A DNA stretch of 40,859 bases from Clostridiales bacterium (GTDB lineage Bacteria; Bacillota; Clostridia; Oscillospirales; Feifaniaceae), in contig JAAYBB010000012.1 of assembly GCA_012719075.1 (NCBI GenBank), forward strand, positions 1 through 40,859. Reading direction: 5' to 3'. Positions 1 through 8,339 of the stretch are shown here, one piece after another; position 1 is the stretch's first letter; every line of letters starts with the position of its first letter. Both the position numbers and the translations under genes were made by a program. The notes below the pieces were generated by a model, which saw only the letters and a list, made by a program, of their open reading frames with translations, had not been told where the DNA came from and searched no databases.

Positions 1-1192
<1,192 letters not shown>

Positions 1193-1250
1193 GCCGGCCG
1201 CCTCCTTTTGATAAGTCTTTTTTATCGGGATTCCCTTGGCACAAGGGGAA

Positions 1251-2264
1251 TCACAGCAAAAACATGCCGTACCGCTCGCAGTCGCGCACCATCTCCTGGG
1301 GCCAGATCGAGGCTTGCACCTCGCCGATGTGGGCCTTTTCCATATAGAGCATGCAGAGCCGGGACTGCCCGATGCCGCCGCCAATGGTGTAGGGCAGCCT
1401 TTTGCCCAGCAGCGCCTGGTGGTAGGGCAGCGTCAGCCGCTCCTCGGCGCCCGAGCGGACGCACTGCTCGACCAGCGAGTGCTCATCCACGCGCACGCCC
1501 ATCGAGGAGAGCTCGACGGCCATCTGCAGCGGCTCGTACCAGACCAGAATGTCGCCGTTCATGGTCCAGTCGTCGTAGTCGGGGGAGCGCCCGTCATGCC
1601 GGATGCCGCTCCGGAGCGGCCAGCCGATCTGCATGAGGAACACGGCGCCTAGCTCCTTGCAGATGGCGTTTTCGCGCTCCTTGGGGCTCAGGTAGGGGTA
1701 GCGGTCCTCCAGTTCCTGCGTGGTGATGAAGTGGATGGTCTCGGACAGGAAGGGCTTGTGCAAGGGATAGTGTTTGCAGACCGCGTAATGGGTATCCAAA
1801 ATGCAGGCATAGATTTTCTCCACCACCTCGCGCAGGGTCTGCTCGGTGCGCTGCTCCCGCTCGATGACCAGCTCCCAGTCCCACTGGTCGACATAGATCG
1901 AGTGCAGGTTGTCGAGCACCTCGTCGCGGCGGATGGCGTTCATGTCGGTGTAGAGGCCGTGCCCCGGCTGAAAGCCGTAGCGGGCCAACGCGTCGCGCTT
2001 CCACTTGGCCAGCGACTGCACCACCTGCACCTCCTCGAGCGCAATGGCCTTGACGTCGAAGGCCACCGGGCGCTCGGTGCCGGTCAGGTTGTCGTTGAGG
2101 CCGGTGGAGGCAAAGACAAAAAGGGGCGCGGAAATGCGCTCCAAATTCAGGGCGTTCGCCAGGTTATTCTGGAAGTTGTCCTTGATGAATTTGATCTCCC
2201 TCTGGGTGTCGATGATGCCGTATTTGGGGGTGTAGCCGTCCTTTGGGCAAAAGATCTCATACAT
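1251..2264 (-). CDS. asnA: Aspartate--ammonia ligase (asparagine synthetase A)
   Basis: Ammonia-dependent asparagine synthetase, making Asn from Asp, ammonia and ATP; a cytoplasmic enzyme whose fold is related to class II tRNA synthetases. The 337 residues match the usual family length of about 330 and the family signature runs end to end: [19 protein letters not shown] near the N-terminus, [18 protein letters not shown], the conserved block [17 protein letters not shown], and the C-terminal [18 protein letters not shown] chose ATG 2264 (MYEIF) because a GGAGG site stands 9 bases upstream; the frame is open further upstream but without a ribosome site. It is first in an asnA-asnS pair served by a consensus-like promoter at 2338-2366. 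I found no T-box leader, so regulation by uncharged tRNA is not indicated. Confidence 0.97.
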   Translation of the reverse strand: MYEIFCPKDGYTPKYGIIDTQREIKFIKDNFQNNLANALNLERISAPLFVFASTGLNDNLTGTERPVAFDVKAIALEEVQVVQSLAKWKRDALARYGFQPGHGLYTDMNAIRRDEVLDNLHSIYVDQWDWELVIEREQRTEQTLREVVEKIYACILDTHYAVCKHYPLHKPFLSETIHFITTQELEDRYPYLSPKERENAICKELGAVFLMQIGWPLRSGIRHDGRSPDYDDWTMNGDILVWYEPLQMAVELSSMGVRVDEHSLVEQCVRSGAEERLTLPYHQALLGKRLPYTIGGGIGQSRLCMLYMEKAHIGEVQASIWPQEMVRDCERYGMFLL

Positions 2265-2289
2265 ACAGGAAAACCTCCGAAGGTGGGTC

Positions 2290-2307
2290 GGCCGCCGCAG
2301 GGCGGCC
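2290..2307 (-). promoter_or_regulatory. Hairpin in the asnA 5' leader
   Basis: Perfect inverted repeat GGCCGCC / GGCGGCC with a 4-base loop, between the promoter at 2338-2366 and the asnA ribosome site. It has no following T-run, so it is a leader hairpin rather than a terminator. Its function is unknown. Confidence 0.4.
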
Positions 2308-2337
2308 GCCGGTTTGAATTTGGGCAGATTAAAAGCT

Positions 2338-2366
2338 ATTATAATAAAAGTCACAGGAAAATACAA
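2338..2366 (-). promoter_or_regulatory. Sigma-A-type promoter of asnA-asnS
   Basis: On the minus strand TTGTAT, 17 bases, TATAAT. The -10 is a perfect match. Transcription should begin near 2331, giving a leader of about 67 bases before ATG 2264. Confidence 0.7.
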
Positions 2367-2386
2367 TCAATTTTGTAACATCCGCT

Positions 2387-2412
2387 AAAAAAATGGCCGA
2401 TCGGGCCCTTTT
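2387..2412 (-). terminator. Probable terminator after the pilus-like operon
   Basis: On the minus strand an A-run, a short GGCC / GGCC stem with a 5-base loop, then a run of seven T (interrupted by one A). It lies 64 bp after the pilT stop and just upstream of the asnA promoter. The GC stem is short, so confidence is moderate. Confidence 0.45.
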
Positions 2413-2427
2413 GAGTTCGTCGGAGAG

Positions 2428-2455
2428 GGGGGACAAGTCCGTTTACCCCCTTTTT
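2428..2455 (+). terminator. GGGGG/CCCCC hairpin followed by T5, plus orientation
   Basis: GGGGG at 2428-2432 can pair with CCCCC at 2446-2450, followed by TTTTT. No rightward gene ends here, so it may be chance, or may act on antisense transcription; an inner GGAC/GTCC pairing competes with it. Confidence 0.25.
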
Positions 2456-2475
2456 GTGTGCGCCGCAGCGGACGG

Positions 2476-3573
2476 CTAGGTCGACACCCCCTCAAAGGCG
2501 AGGCCCAGCTTTTTGGCCAGCCGCTCGGGCGAGTAGGCATAGCGCAGCGCGACCTCGCCCTCGACCAGACCGCGCTCGACCAGCCCGGCCAGGTAGTTGT
2601 CCATCGTGACGGTGCCCTCCTTGCCCGCGGTCTGCATCGCGCTCTCGAGCTGGTGCAGCTTGGACTCGCGGATCAGCGCGCGCACGGCGTTGTTCGCCAC
2701 CAGGATCTCAAAGGCGGGCACCCGCGCGCCGTCGACGGCCGGGATCAGCTGCTGGCAGACGATGCCCTGCAGGATGCCGGCCAGCTGCATGCGGACCTGG
2801 TTTTGCTGCTCGGGCGGAAAGGCGTCCAAAATGCGGTCGATGGTCTTGGCGGCGCCGGCCGTGTGCAGCGTGGAGATGACCAGGTGCCCGGTCTCGGCCG
2901 AGGTGATGGCGGTGCGGATGGTCTCGTGGTCGCGCATCTCGCCCAGCAGGATGACGTCGGGCGACTGGCGTAGGGCGGCCCGCAGCGCGCCGTTGTAGCT
3001 CTCGGTGTCGGTCGAGATCTCGCGCTGGGTCACCACGCTCTTATTGTGGCGGTGCAGGAACTCGATGGGGTCCTCGATCGTGATGATGTGGGCGGCGCGC
3101 GTGCGGTTGATCTCGTCGATGATGCAGGCCAGCGTGGTGGACTTGCCGCTTGCGGCCGGGCCGGTGACCAGCACGAGGCCGCGCCGCCGCTCCGAGAAGG
3201 CGATGACCTCGTCGGGGATGTGCAGCACGCTGCGCTCGGGCAGGCTGAAGGTGATGACGCGGACCACGGCGGCCAGCGAGCCCCGCTGCCGAAAGGCGCT
3301 CACGCGGAAGCGGGAGAGGGCGGGCAGCGAAAAGGAGAAGTCGTCGTCCCCCCGCCGCAGCAGGTTGTCCATCGGGCGGTTTTGCGCCAGGCCGTAGATT
3401 TCGGCAATCAGCGCCTCGGTCATGGCGGGGGTCAGCTTGACCTGGCCCTGCTGCTCGATCTCGCTGCTGATTTTGAAGGAGACCGGCAGCCCCGCGATGA
3501 TGAGGATGTCCGAGGCCTGGCGGCAGACGGCCTCCGCCAGCAGCTGCATGGGATTTTGGCTCAACTCGTCCAC
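2476..3573 (-). CDS. pilT: PilT-like type IV pilus / type II secretion ATPase
   Basis: Hexameric secretion ATPase of the PilT/GspE superfamily, which in type IV pilus systems drives retraction at the cytoplasmic membrane. The 365 residues match PilT length (about 350) and lack the long N-terminal domain of PilB/GspE. Walker A reads GPAASGKSTT (usual GPTGSGKST), followed by the Asp-box region ITIEDPIEFLH, Walker B-type VILLGEMRDHETIRTA, the His-box GHLVISTLHT, and the C-terminal EILVANNAVRALIRE typical of PilT. The start is GTG 3573 with GGAGG 6 bases before. It is the last gene of the operon reading from 6575. No elongation ATPase (PilB), PilM or prepilin peptidase is in the window, so whether this enzyme extends or retracts a fibre here cannot be told from the sequence. 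Confidence 0.92.
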   Translation of the reverse strand: MDELSQNPMQLLAEAVCRQASDILIIAGLPVSFKISSEIEQQGQVKLTPAMTEALIAEIYGLAQNRPMDNLLRRGDDDFSFSLPALSRFRVSAFRQRGSLAAVVRVITFSLPERSVLHIPDEVIAFSERRRGLVLVTGPAASGKSTTLACIIDEINRTRAAHIITIEDPIEFLHRHNKSVVTQREISTDTESYNGALRAALRQSPDVILLGEMRDHETIRTAITSAETGHLVISTLHTAGAAKTIDRILDAFPPEQQNQVRMQLAGILQGIVCQQLIPAVDGARVPAFEILVANNAVRALIRESKLHQLESAMQTAGKEGTVTMDNYLAGLVERGLVEGEVALRYAYSPERLAKKLGLAFEGVST

Positions 3574-3635
3574 GATACACCTCCAAAATTCTAAGGGGCG
3601 TCCGCCCCTGCAGGCGGCCGGCGCGCCGGGCCCGG

Positions 3636-4124
3636 TCAGCCCGGCCAGACCGGCAGGTGGTTGTCATAGACCTCGCCGGTGCCGTCGGTCTCCATGCGCC
3701 AGACCTGCGGTTCCACGCGCGGCTGTGCGCCGGGCGGGTACAGCAGCAGCTCCACCGAAAGGCGCTGGATGCCGCCGTCCCCGATGGGCAGCGAAAAGGC
3801 GACCCACACCGCGCCCTCCCGCAGCTCCAGCCGCCGGTCCTGCGCGCCCCCCGCCTCGAGCAGCTCCTCGAGGGCCGAGAGGGCGGGCGCCCGCTCGCCC
3901 TCCCAGCGGCGCTGCAGCTGGTCGGCCAGCAGGACCGCCTGGCCGTCGGCCGCGTAGTAGGCCTGGACCAGGTCGGCGTTTTTTTGGGAGAGCCGCCAGC
4001 CGGCCTGGGCCGACACGATCGAGAGCACCGAGAAGGCGGTCAGGCAGCAGACCAGCAGCGTGCAGAAGATCGAGAGGCTCCCGAACCCAAAGGGGGCCCT
4101 GCCGAACGGCTTGCGGCGGCTCAT
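3636..4124 (-). CDS. Small membrane-anchored pseudopilin-like protein (162 aa)
   Basis: Unassigned protein of the pilus-like operon. Residues about 14-38 form one hydrophobic segment (FGSLSIFCTLLVCCLTAFSV), followed by a charged region with coiled-coil character (LVQAYYAADGQAVLLADQLQ) and a beta-rich tail ending in a Pro/Trp-rich stretch. This plan, short basic N-terminus, one helix, then a globular domain, is that of minor pseudopilins, but there is no canonical G-F-T-L-x-E cleavage motif. The start ATG 4124 overlaps the stop of the upstream gene by 4 bases (ATGA), indicating translational coupling. Role inferred only from context and topology. Confidence 0.75.
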   Translation of the reverse strand: MSRRKPFGRAPFGFGSLSIFCTLLVCCLTAFSVLSIVSAQAGWRLSQKNADLVQAYYAADGQAVLLADQLQRRWEGERAPALSALEELLEAGGAQDRRLELREGAVWVAFSLPIGDGGIQRLSVELLLYPPGAQPRVEPQVWRMETDGTGEVYDNHLPVWPG

Positions 4125-4546
4125 GAGGCACCTCCAAAGGGGGCGGTGCGCGCCACCTCGAGCGTGAAGAGGGTCTCTTGCCCGTCGGTCACCCGGATCG
4201 AGGCGCGCGAAACCCCGCTGTCCGGGTCCCGGGACACCAGCAGGTCAAGCCGGTAGCGCGCCTCGTCTGCGGCCATCCAGGCGTCGTCGTAGCACACCGT
4301 GAGCTGTGCGCCCTCCAGTCGGCCGCCCAGCGCGCGGGACAGCTGCCCGAGGTCCTCGGCCGCCTTGAAGTGTTCGGCCGCGCTCTCGGCCGCAAAGACG
4401 GCGCCGGTGACCGCCTCGCTGTGGCGGGAGACCGTCACCGAGCGGGCCAGCAGGTTGGCGCAGACCGCCGCCGACAGGCAGAAGATCAGCGCCGAGAGCG
4501 TGAGCTCCAGCAGCATCAGCGAGGCGCCTGAAAGCCTGCGCTTCAC
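4121..4546 (-). CDS. Prepilin-like protein (141 aa)
   Basis: Small exported protein of the pilus-like operon and the most prepilin-like of the four. The N-terminus MKRRLSGASLMLLELTLSAL resembles a class III prepilin signal: basic leader, small residues, then a hydrophobic helix with a Glu near its start; however the residue before the presumed cut and the Glu spacing are not canonical. The helix is followed by AESAAEHFKAAEDLG and a beta-rich C-terminal half with a DGQETLFTLEVAR ending. Start is GTG 4546, overlapping the previous stop (GTGA). A minor pseudopilin role is an inference; it could equally be a non-processed assembly protein. Confidence 0.75.
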   Translation of the reverse strand: MKRRLSGASLMLLELTLSALIFCLSAAVCANLLARSVTVSRHSEAVTGAVFAAESAAEHFKAAEDLGQLSRALGGRLEGAQLTVCYDDAWMAADEARYRLDLLVSRDPDSGVSRASIRVTDGQETLFTLEVARTAPFGGAS

Positions 4547-5061
4547 GGGGCCTCGCCCCCCTCCGCACGGCAGCGCAGCCAGAGGGTCAGCGCGCCGGTG
4601 CCCGCCTGCCCGTAGTCCAGCGAAAACTGCAGCAGCCCCTCCTGCGACAGCGCGACCGAGAGGGCCTCGAGCGGCATCAGCACCGTGCCGCTCTCGGGCG
4701 GCAGCTCGACGCCCTCTTCAAAAAAGAGCTCGCGGAGCTGTCCGTTATAGACGTAGACATAGGTGTAGTAGCGGGTGTCGCTGCCCGCGAAGGTCTCGCG
4801 CAGGATCAGCGCGTCGGCGCCGCCAAAGCGCCCGGCCGAGACGGCGCCCTGCGCGTCGGCCTGGCGCACCCGGTTGGCCAGGTAGGAGAGGGCGCTGCGC
4901 TGCAGGTAGACCCGCTCCTCGGCGCCGTGGACGCGCTGATAGACCGAGAGGCCGGCGGTCAGCACGCCGACGGCCAGCAGCATGAACAGCGTGAACAGCA
5001 GCAGCACGGCGGCGGCCGAGACGCTCTCGCTCCGCCGGCCGGCGCCCGGCCGGCTGGGCAT
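4543..5061 (-). CDS. Membrane-anchored protein, DUF4860-like (172 aa)
   Basis: Single-pass membrane protein with a hydrophobic segment at about residues 15-42 (AAAVLLLFTLFMLLAVGVL) and an extracytoplasmic domain with SYLANRVRQADAQGAVS and a DALILRETF...YYTYVYVYNG pattern. From memory this resembles the DUF4860 family found beside type II secretion genes in Clostridia; that assignment should be tested with a profile search. Start ATG 5061 has GAGGGG 6-7 bases upstream. The stop overlaps the next gene's GTG by 4 bases. It probably forms part of the pilus or secretion complex. No catalytic motif is visible. Confidence 0.75.
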   Translation of the reverse strand: MPSRPGAGRRSESVSAAAVLLLFTLFMLLAVGVLTAGLSVYQRVHGAEERVYLQRSALSYLANRVRQADAQGAVSAGRFGGADALILRETFAGSDTRYYTYVYVYNGQLRELFFEEGVELPPESGTVLMPLEALSVALSQEGLLQFSLDYGQAGTGALTLWLRCRAEGGEAP

Positions 5062-5087
5062 GGGACCCCTCCTCTCGCGCGGCGCGG

Positions 5088-5444
5088 TCAGGCGCCCTTC
5101 TCGGGGGCCGCCGGTGGCGGGGCGCCCCGCTGCAGGATCGTGATGTCGGGCATCAGGTTGGAGGCGAAAATCTCGTAGTGGACCCGGTAGAGGTCCTCGT
5201 CGTAGCGCAGGCCGTAGTGCTCCTTGAGGTAGGCGACGCCGGGCGGGTAGCGCCCCTCGAGCGCATAGCACTGCAGCGCGGCCCGGCGCACGCTCTGTTC
5301 GACGACGCGCGCGCCCTCGCCGCCCACGGCGCCGCCCAGGCGGGGGGCGGCGAACAGCAGCAGCGCCGCGCAGAGCAGCAGCCCGAAGGCGCTCCTGAAG
5401 GGTGAGAGATCACACCTTGGTCGGGTCGGGAAAAGGGGACGCAT
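5088..5444 (-). CDS. Conserved small protein of clostridial pilus-like operons (118 aa)
   Basis: Second gene of the operon. A basic N-terminus, one hydrophobic helix (residues about 17-35, SAFGLLLCAALLLFAAPRLG), then a compact domain with the motif ALQCYALEGRYPP...YLKEHYGL and the tail IFASNLMPDITIL. The arrangement helix, then a CYALEG-Y-PP motif, is recurrent in pilus-like clusters of Clostridia, where it is normally left as hypothetical. It resembles the alpha-1 region plus small globular head of a pseudopilin, but lacks a prepilin cleavage motif. Start ATG 5444 with GGAGG 7-8 bases upstream; 24 bp after the pilC stop. Confidence 0.78.
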   Translation of the reverse strand: MRPLFPTRPRCDLSPFRSAFGLLLCAALLLFAAPRLGGAVGGEGARVVEQSVRRAALQCYALEGRYPPGVAYLKEHYGLRYDEDLYRVHYEIFASNLMPDITILQRGAPPPAAPEKGA

Positions 5445-5468
5445 GTGCGGGACCTCCTTTTGGGCCGG

Positions 5469-6575
5469 TCAGCCGACGGCGCTCAGCACGCCGATCAGCG
5501 GCAGCATGACCGAGAGCAGCACCAGCCCGATCACGCCCGAGAGCAGCGCCACCAGCACCGGCTCAATCAGGCCGATCCGGCGCTCCATGCGGTCGGTGGC
5601 CTCGTCAGACAGGCGGTCGGCGAGCTGCTGCAGCACCCGCTCAGCGCCGCCGGTCTGGAACCCACTGGACAGCAGCCCGGCGTCCAGGCCCGTAAAGAGC
5701 CCCACGTCCGCGCTGGCCCTCGGGAAGGGCTCGCCCGCCTCCATGCGGCACTGCAACGCTTCGAGCTGGCGGCGCACCGCGTCGCTCCGGACCAGCTCGC
5801 CGGCCCGGGCGACCGCCGCGCCCAGCTCAATGCCGCTGGCCAGCATCAGCGCGAGGCCCGAGGCGAAGTGGGCGCGGGAGAGGGCCTCCCCAAGCCGCCC
5901 GCGCGACGCGCGCCGGGCCATCAGGGCTGAAAAGCGGGCCCGGCCCCGCCGCGTGTAGAGCAGGTAGAAGCCGGCCAGCGCGGCGGCGGCCATCAGGCCG
6001 GCCAGCAGCGTGCCGGCCTGCTCGAGCGCGCGCCCGAGGCGCAGCAGCAGCGCGGCCAGCGGCGTCAGCGTGCTGCCCAGCTCGCGGTAAGCCCGCTCAA
6101 ACAGCGGCAGCACCTTGGCCAAAATGAGGAAGACGACGCCGGACAGCACCAGCGACATCATCGCGGGGTAAAAGAGGGTCTGCCGCAGGCCGGCCTGCAG
6201 GTCGGCCTCCCGCCGGTAGTGGGCGGCCAGCGCCTCCGACACCTGTTCCAGGCGACCCGAGAGCTCGCCGATCTGCACCATGTGGACGTAGTGCTCCGGA
6301 AAGTAGCCGGTCTCGGCCAGCGCCTCAAAGAGGGGGCGGCCCTCCCGGTCGACCTGTTCGGCCAGCCTCTCGAGCAGCGCGCGCTCCTGCGGTTCGGCCT
6401 CCGCGGCCATCAGCGAGAGGCCCTCCGAGAGCAGGATGCCGGCGCCCAGCGTCATCGCAAGGCGCAGCGCAAAGGCCGAGAGCGCCTCGGCCTCGAGCGG
6501 CTCCGCCGCACCGGACCGCCCCCGCACAGGGGGCTGCGCCAAGGACGCCTGTTCGGCATGTGCTCGGTTGCGCAT
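5469..6575 (-). CDS. pilC: PilC/GspF-family inner-membrane platform protein
   Basis: Polytopic membrane platform protein of type IV pilus and type II secretion machines, on which the ATPase acts. The 368 residues carry two T2SSF domains: the first around FALRLAMTLGAGILLSEGL...VQIGELSGRLEQVSEALA, the second around HFASGLALMLASGIELGAAV...LSSGFQTGGAERVLQQLA, each followed by hydrophobic segments, the last being EPVLVALLSGVIGLVLLSVM. This is slightly shorter than the usual 400. I chose ATG 6575 with GGAGG 6 bases upstream; an upstream in-frame extension is open but reads through the leader hairpin and has no ribosome site. It is first in the six-gene operon ending with pilT, behind a promoter at 6682-6710. 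Confidence 0.9.
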   Translation of the reverse strand: MRNRAHAEQASLAQPPVRGRSGAAEPLEAEALSAFALRLAMTLGAGILLSEGLSLMAAEAEPQERALLERLAEQVDREGRPLFEALAETGYFPEHYVHMVQIGELSGRLEQVSEALAAHYRREADLQAGLRQTLFYPAMMSLVLSGVVFLILAKVLPLFERAYRELGSTLTPLAALLLRLGRALEQAGTLLAGLMAAAALAGFYLLYTRRGRARFSALMARRASRGRLGEALSRAHFASGLALMLASGIELGAAVARAGELVRSDAVRRQLEALQCRMEAGEPFPRASADVGLFTGLDAGLLSSGFQTGGAERVLQQLADRLSDEATDRMERRIGLIEPVLVALLSGVIGLVLLSVMLPLIGVLSAVG

Positions 6576-6614
6576 GGGACACCTCCAGCGGTCTTTCGGT
6601 GGGGCGGGCGAATC

Positions 6615-6641
6615 GGCGCCTGCCAAACGGGCAAAGGCGCC
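6615..6641 (-). promoter_or_regulatory. Leader hairpin upstream of the pilus-like operon
   Basis: Inverted repeat GGCGCCT / AGGCGCC with an additional inner GCC/GGC pairing, inside the roughly 100-base leader of pilC; one arm also lies within the 14-base palindrome CAAAGGCGCCTTTG. There is no T-run. A regulatory role is possible but unproven. I checked for a GEMM (c-di-GMP) riboswitch and could not recognise its conserved core. Confidence 0.4.
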
Positions 6642-6681
6642 TTTGTCACAGAATGGGTAAAAGCTGGTCATATCTTCAATC

Positions 6682-6710
6682 ATTATAACGCCGAACAGGG
6701 GGCACGACAA
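6682..6710 (-). promoter_or_regulatory. Sigma-A-type promoter of the pilus-like operon
   Basis: On the minus strand TTGTCG, 17 bases, TATAAT, about 107 bases upstream of ATG 6575. The -10 is perfect, the -35 matches at four of six positions. Confidence 0.6.
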
Positions 6711-6960
6711 GGTGAATGGGCACTTTTTTGTCTTAAAATTAAAAACAATCGAGCATTTTGTCACAATTACACAAGCACCTGTTCACAGGCCGTGACGGCC
6801 GGCGGAAAGGGGATGGCTCGGCGGCCCCACAGGGGCAATCGGCGGGTGTCCGAGGGCAGCTGTCCCGGCGGAAATGGCCGGTGCCAAGGAGACAGATCAC
6901 GGGTCAGCAGGGCGGCGGCACCCGCATGCCGGGTCCCGGGGGCAGCAGTCTTTGGCCCCT

Positions 6961-7033
6961 CAGCGGACGGCCCATCGCCCTTGCGGCCCTGGATCGGCCA
7001 CAGCGCCGCGGGCCTGTGGCCCCGGCGGGCGGC
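6961..7033. repeat. 74-bp direct repeat, copy A (hairpin-forming)
   Basis: About 92% identical to 7150-7223 (five substitutions and one gap by eye). It contains the inverted repeat GGCCACAG (6996-7003) and CTGTGGCC (7014-7021) with a 10-base loop. Both copies end in the same GGCGGGCGGC. Confidence 0.75.
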
Positions 7034-7149
7034 TGACGCCCGTAGTAGACGATTGCCCACGGAGCCATCCATCGTCAGTCAACGCGCAGGGGAACGGGCC
7101 ATTGGTCCGCAACCCTGCCCGCGGCGTCACAGGCATTTCGCCCGCCCCG

Positions 7150-7223
7150 CAGCGGACGGGCCCGTCGCCCTTGCGGCTTTGGATTGGCCACAGCGCCGCG
7201 GGCCTGTGGTCCCGGCGGGCGGC
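7150..7223. repeat. 74-bp direct repeat, copy B (hairpin-forming)
   Basis: Second copy of the repeat at 6961-7033, starting 189 bp later. Its single change within the hairpin arm (GGCC to GGTC) keeps a G-U pair if the plus strand is transcribed but gives an A-C mismatch on the minus strand, a weak hint that, if it acts as RNA, it is read rightward. Confidence 0.75.
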
Positions 7224-7309
7224 GGTGTCCCCCTTAGCCAGCGTCTCGGCGCAACCCCCGCCTGGCGAACAGCCCTGAACAGTCCCTGTCCATCCATCAG
7301 GCATACAGA

Positions 7310-7348
7310 GGGCCCCGTGGCGGATCGCCCGCCCCGGGGCCCTTTTGA
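7310..7348 (+). terminator. Long GC hairpin with T4, plus orientation
   Basis: AGGGCCCCG pairs with CGGGGCCCT, followed by TTTTG on the plus strand. On the minus strand no T-run follows, so it is a poor terminator for the leftward gene at 7387. It may serve an unidentified rightward transcript. Confidence 0.35.
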
Positions 7349-7386
7349 AAAGGCGTGTATGAGAAGGGCGGGTCGGCTCCGCAAAC

Positions 7387-8283
7387 TCAGTAGGCGTACT
7401 TGCTCACATAGGCCGAGCCGTCGCCGACGTACTCCTTGAGCTGGCTCGAGTTTGCGCCGGCCGTGGAGGCGAAGGTGGGGTCCACCAGCGACCAGTTGAC
7501 GCCGTCGAAATAGATCAGGGCGTCCAGCCAGCCCTTGCCCTCGATGTAGACGTTGATCCAGGCGTGGTAGGCGTCGCCCGCATAGCCGAACACCAGCTTG
7601 CAGGGAATGCCGCGGCTGCGCAGCATGGCGGCCATCATCGAGGCGTAGTCAAAGCAGATGCCGGTCTGCTTGTCGTAGATGCTGTCCAGCACCGGCAGGT
7701 AGCCCGACTGCACGCTGGCGGCCAGCGCCTTGTCGTAGGACAGGTGGCCGACCACGAAGTGGTAGACCGCCTCCACCATCTTGAGCTGGTCGGTCAGGTC
7801 GGCGGTCAGCTCGGCCGCCTTGACCACGCACTTGGTCTCGGTGGTGTAGTTGACGTGCTGGTTGGGGTACAAAAAGGGCAAAAAAGGGTTGCGCAGCTTG
7901 ACCGCGATGCTGCAGCTGTAGGCCTGCGAGTACCGGTTGTCGACGACGTTCTCGTACACCGTGACGGTGTAGCTGCCATCGCCCTCGGTCAGCGGAAAGA
8001 CCTCGGGGTCGCCCTTGTTGTTGAGGTCGTAGGTGTACTGGATCCCGTCCAGCTTGGTCACCCGCACCTTGATGCGGACGTCCCGCCCGCCCAGGTAGCT
8101 GACCGTGACATAGCCCTCGGCCGCGTTCGAGGCATCCACCTTGGCCTTGCCGTTTCGATAGACCACCACGTCGGCCTGCTTTTCGGCCGGCTCGGGCAGC
8201 GCCGCGAGGGTAGCCGGGGCCAGCGCGGTCAGCAGCGCCGCCAGCAGCAGGGCCGCAAGGGCGCGTGTGCACATCTTCTTCAT
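7387..8283 (-). CDS. Secreted transglutaminase-like protein
   Basis: Exported protein with a C-terminal transglutaminase-core (papain-like) domain; such proteins act as cysteine proteases, amidases or cross-linkers outside the cell. The 298 residues start with a signal peptide (MKKMCTRALAALLLAALLTA, cut probably after ATLAA). Residues about 35-150 are a beta-rich domain; the core follows with the catalytic Cys in GICFDYASMMAAMLRSRGIP, His in AYHAWINVYIEG and Asp in SLVDPTFAS, so the triad is intact. I chose ATG 8283, 10 bases after GGAGG; an upstream in-frame TTG would sit on that site. It follows the BTAD regulator by 56 bp, probably in one transcript, and lies beside the pilus-like operon, so a surface substrate is plausible. 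Confidence 0.85.
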   Translation of the reverse strand: MKKMCTRALAALLLAALLTALAPATLAALPEPAEKQADVVVYRNGKAKVDASNAAEGYVTVSYLGGRDVRIKVRVTKLDGIQYTYDLNNKGDPEVFPLTEGDGSYTVTVYENVVDNRYSQAYSCSIAVKLRNPFLPFLYPNQHVNYTTETKCVVKAAELTADLTDQLKMVEAVYHFVVGHLSYDKALAASVQSGYLPVLDSIYDKQTGICFDYASMMAAMLRSRGIPCKLVFGYAGDAYHAWINVYIEGKGWLDALIYFDGVNWSLVDPTFASTAGANSSQLKEYVGDGSAYVSKYAY

Positions 8284-8339
8284 GGATTTCAATCCTCCAC
8301 TGTGGCCGGAAAAGGTGCGTTTGTCAGAACAGACCGCGG

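Larger units (their letters stand above)
6711..7386. other. Gene-free region with repeats, about 680 bp
   Basis: I find no convincing gene on either strand. The left 70 bases are AT-rich (promoter region of pilC). From about 6780 rightward it is very GC-rich, with frames that are open only because of composition. It holds the 74-bp direct repeat at 6961-7033 and 7150-7223, and near the right end a long inverted repeat (AGGGCCCCG at 7310-7318 and CGGGGCCCT at 7336-7344) followed by TTTT in plus orientation. That hairpin could end a rightward non-coding transcript, but I cannot identify a matching promoter with confidence. Confidence 0.5.

Noticed and set aside
2265-2475. T-box leader for asnA-asnS
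   Set aside because: The leader is about 67 bases, with no conserved T-box antiterminator sequence.
6576-6681. c-di-GMP (GEMM) riboswitch before the pilus-like operon
   Set aside because: I looked for the conserved aptamer core common before such operons and did not find it; only a palindromic hairpin is there.
6767-7304. Overlapping minus-strand frames with repeated RPAALWPIQ peptides
   Set aside because: They only translate the 74-bp direct repeat; no ribosome site, Arg/Pro/Gly-rich, no domain.
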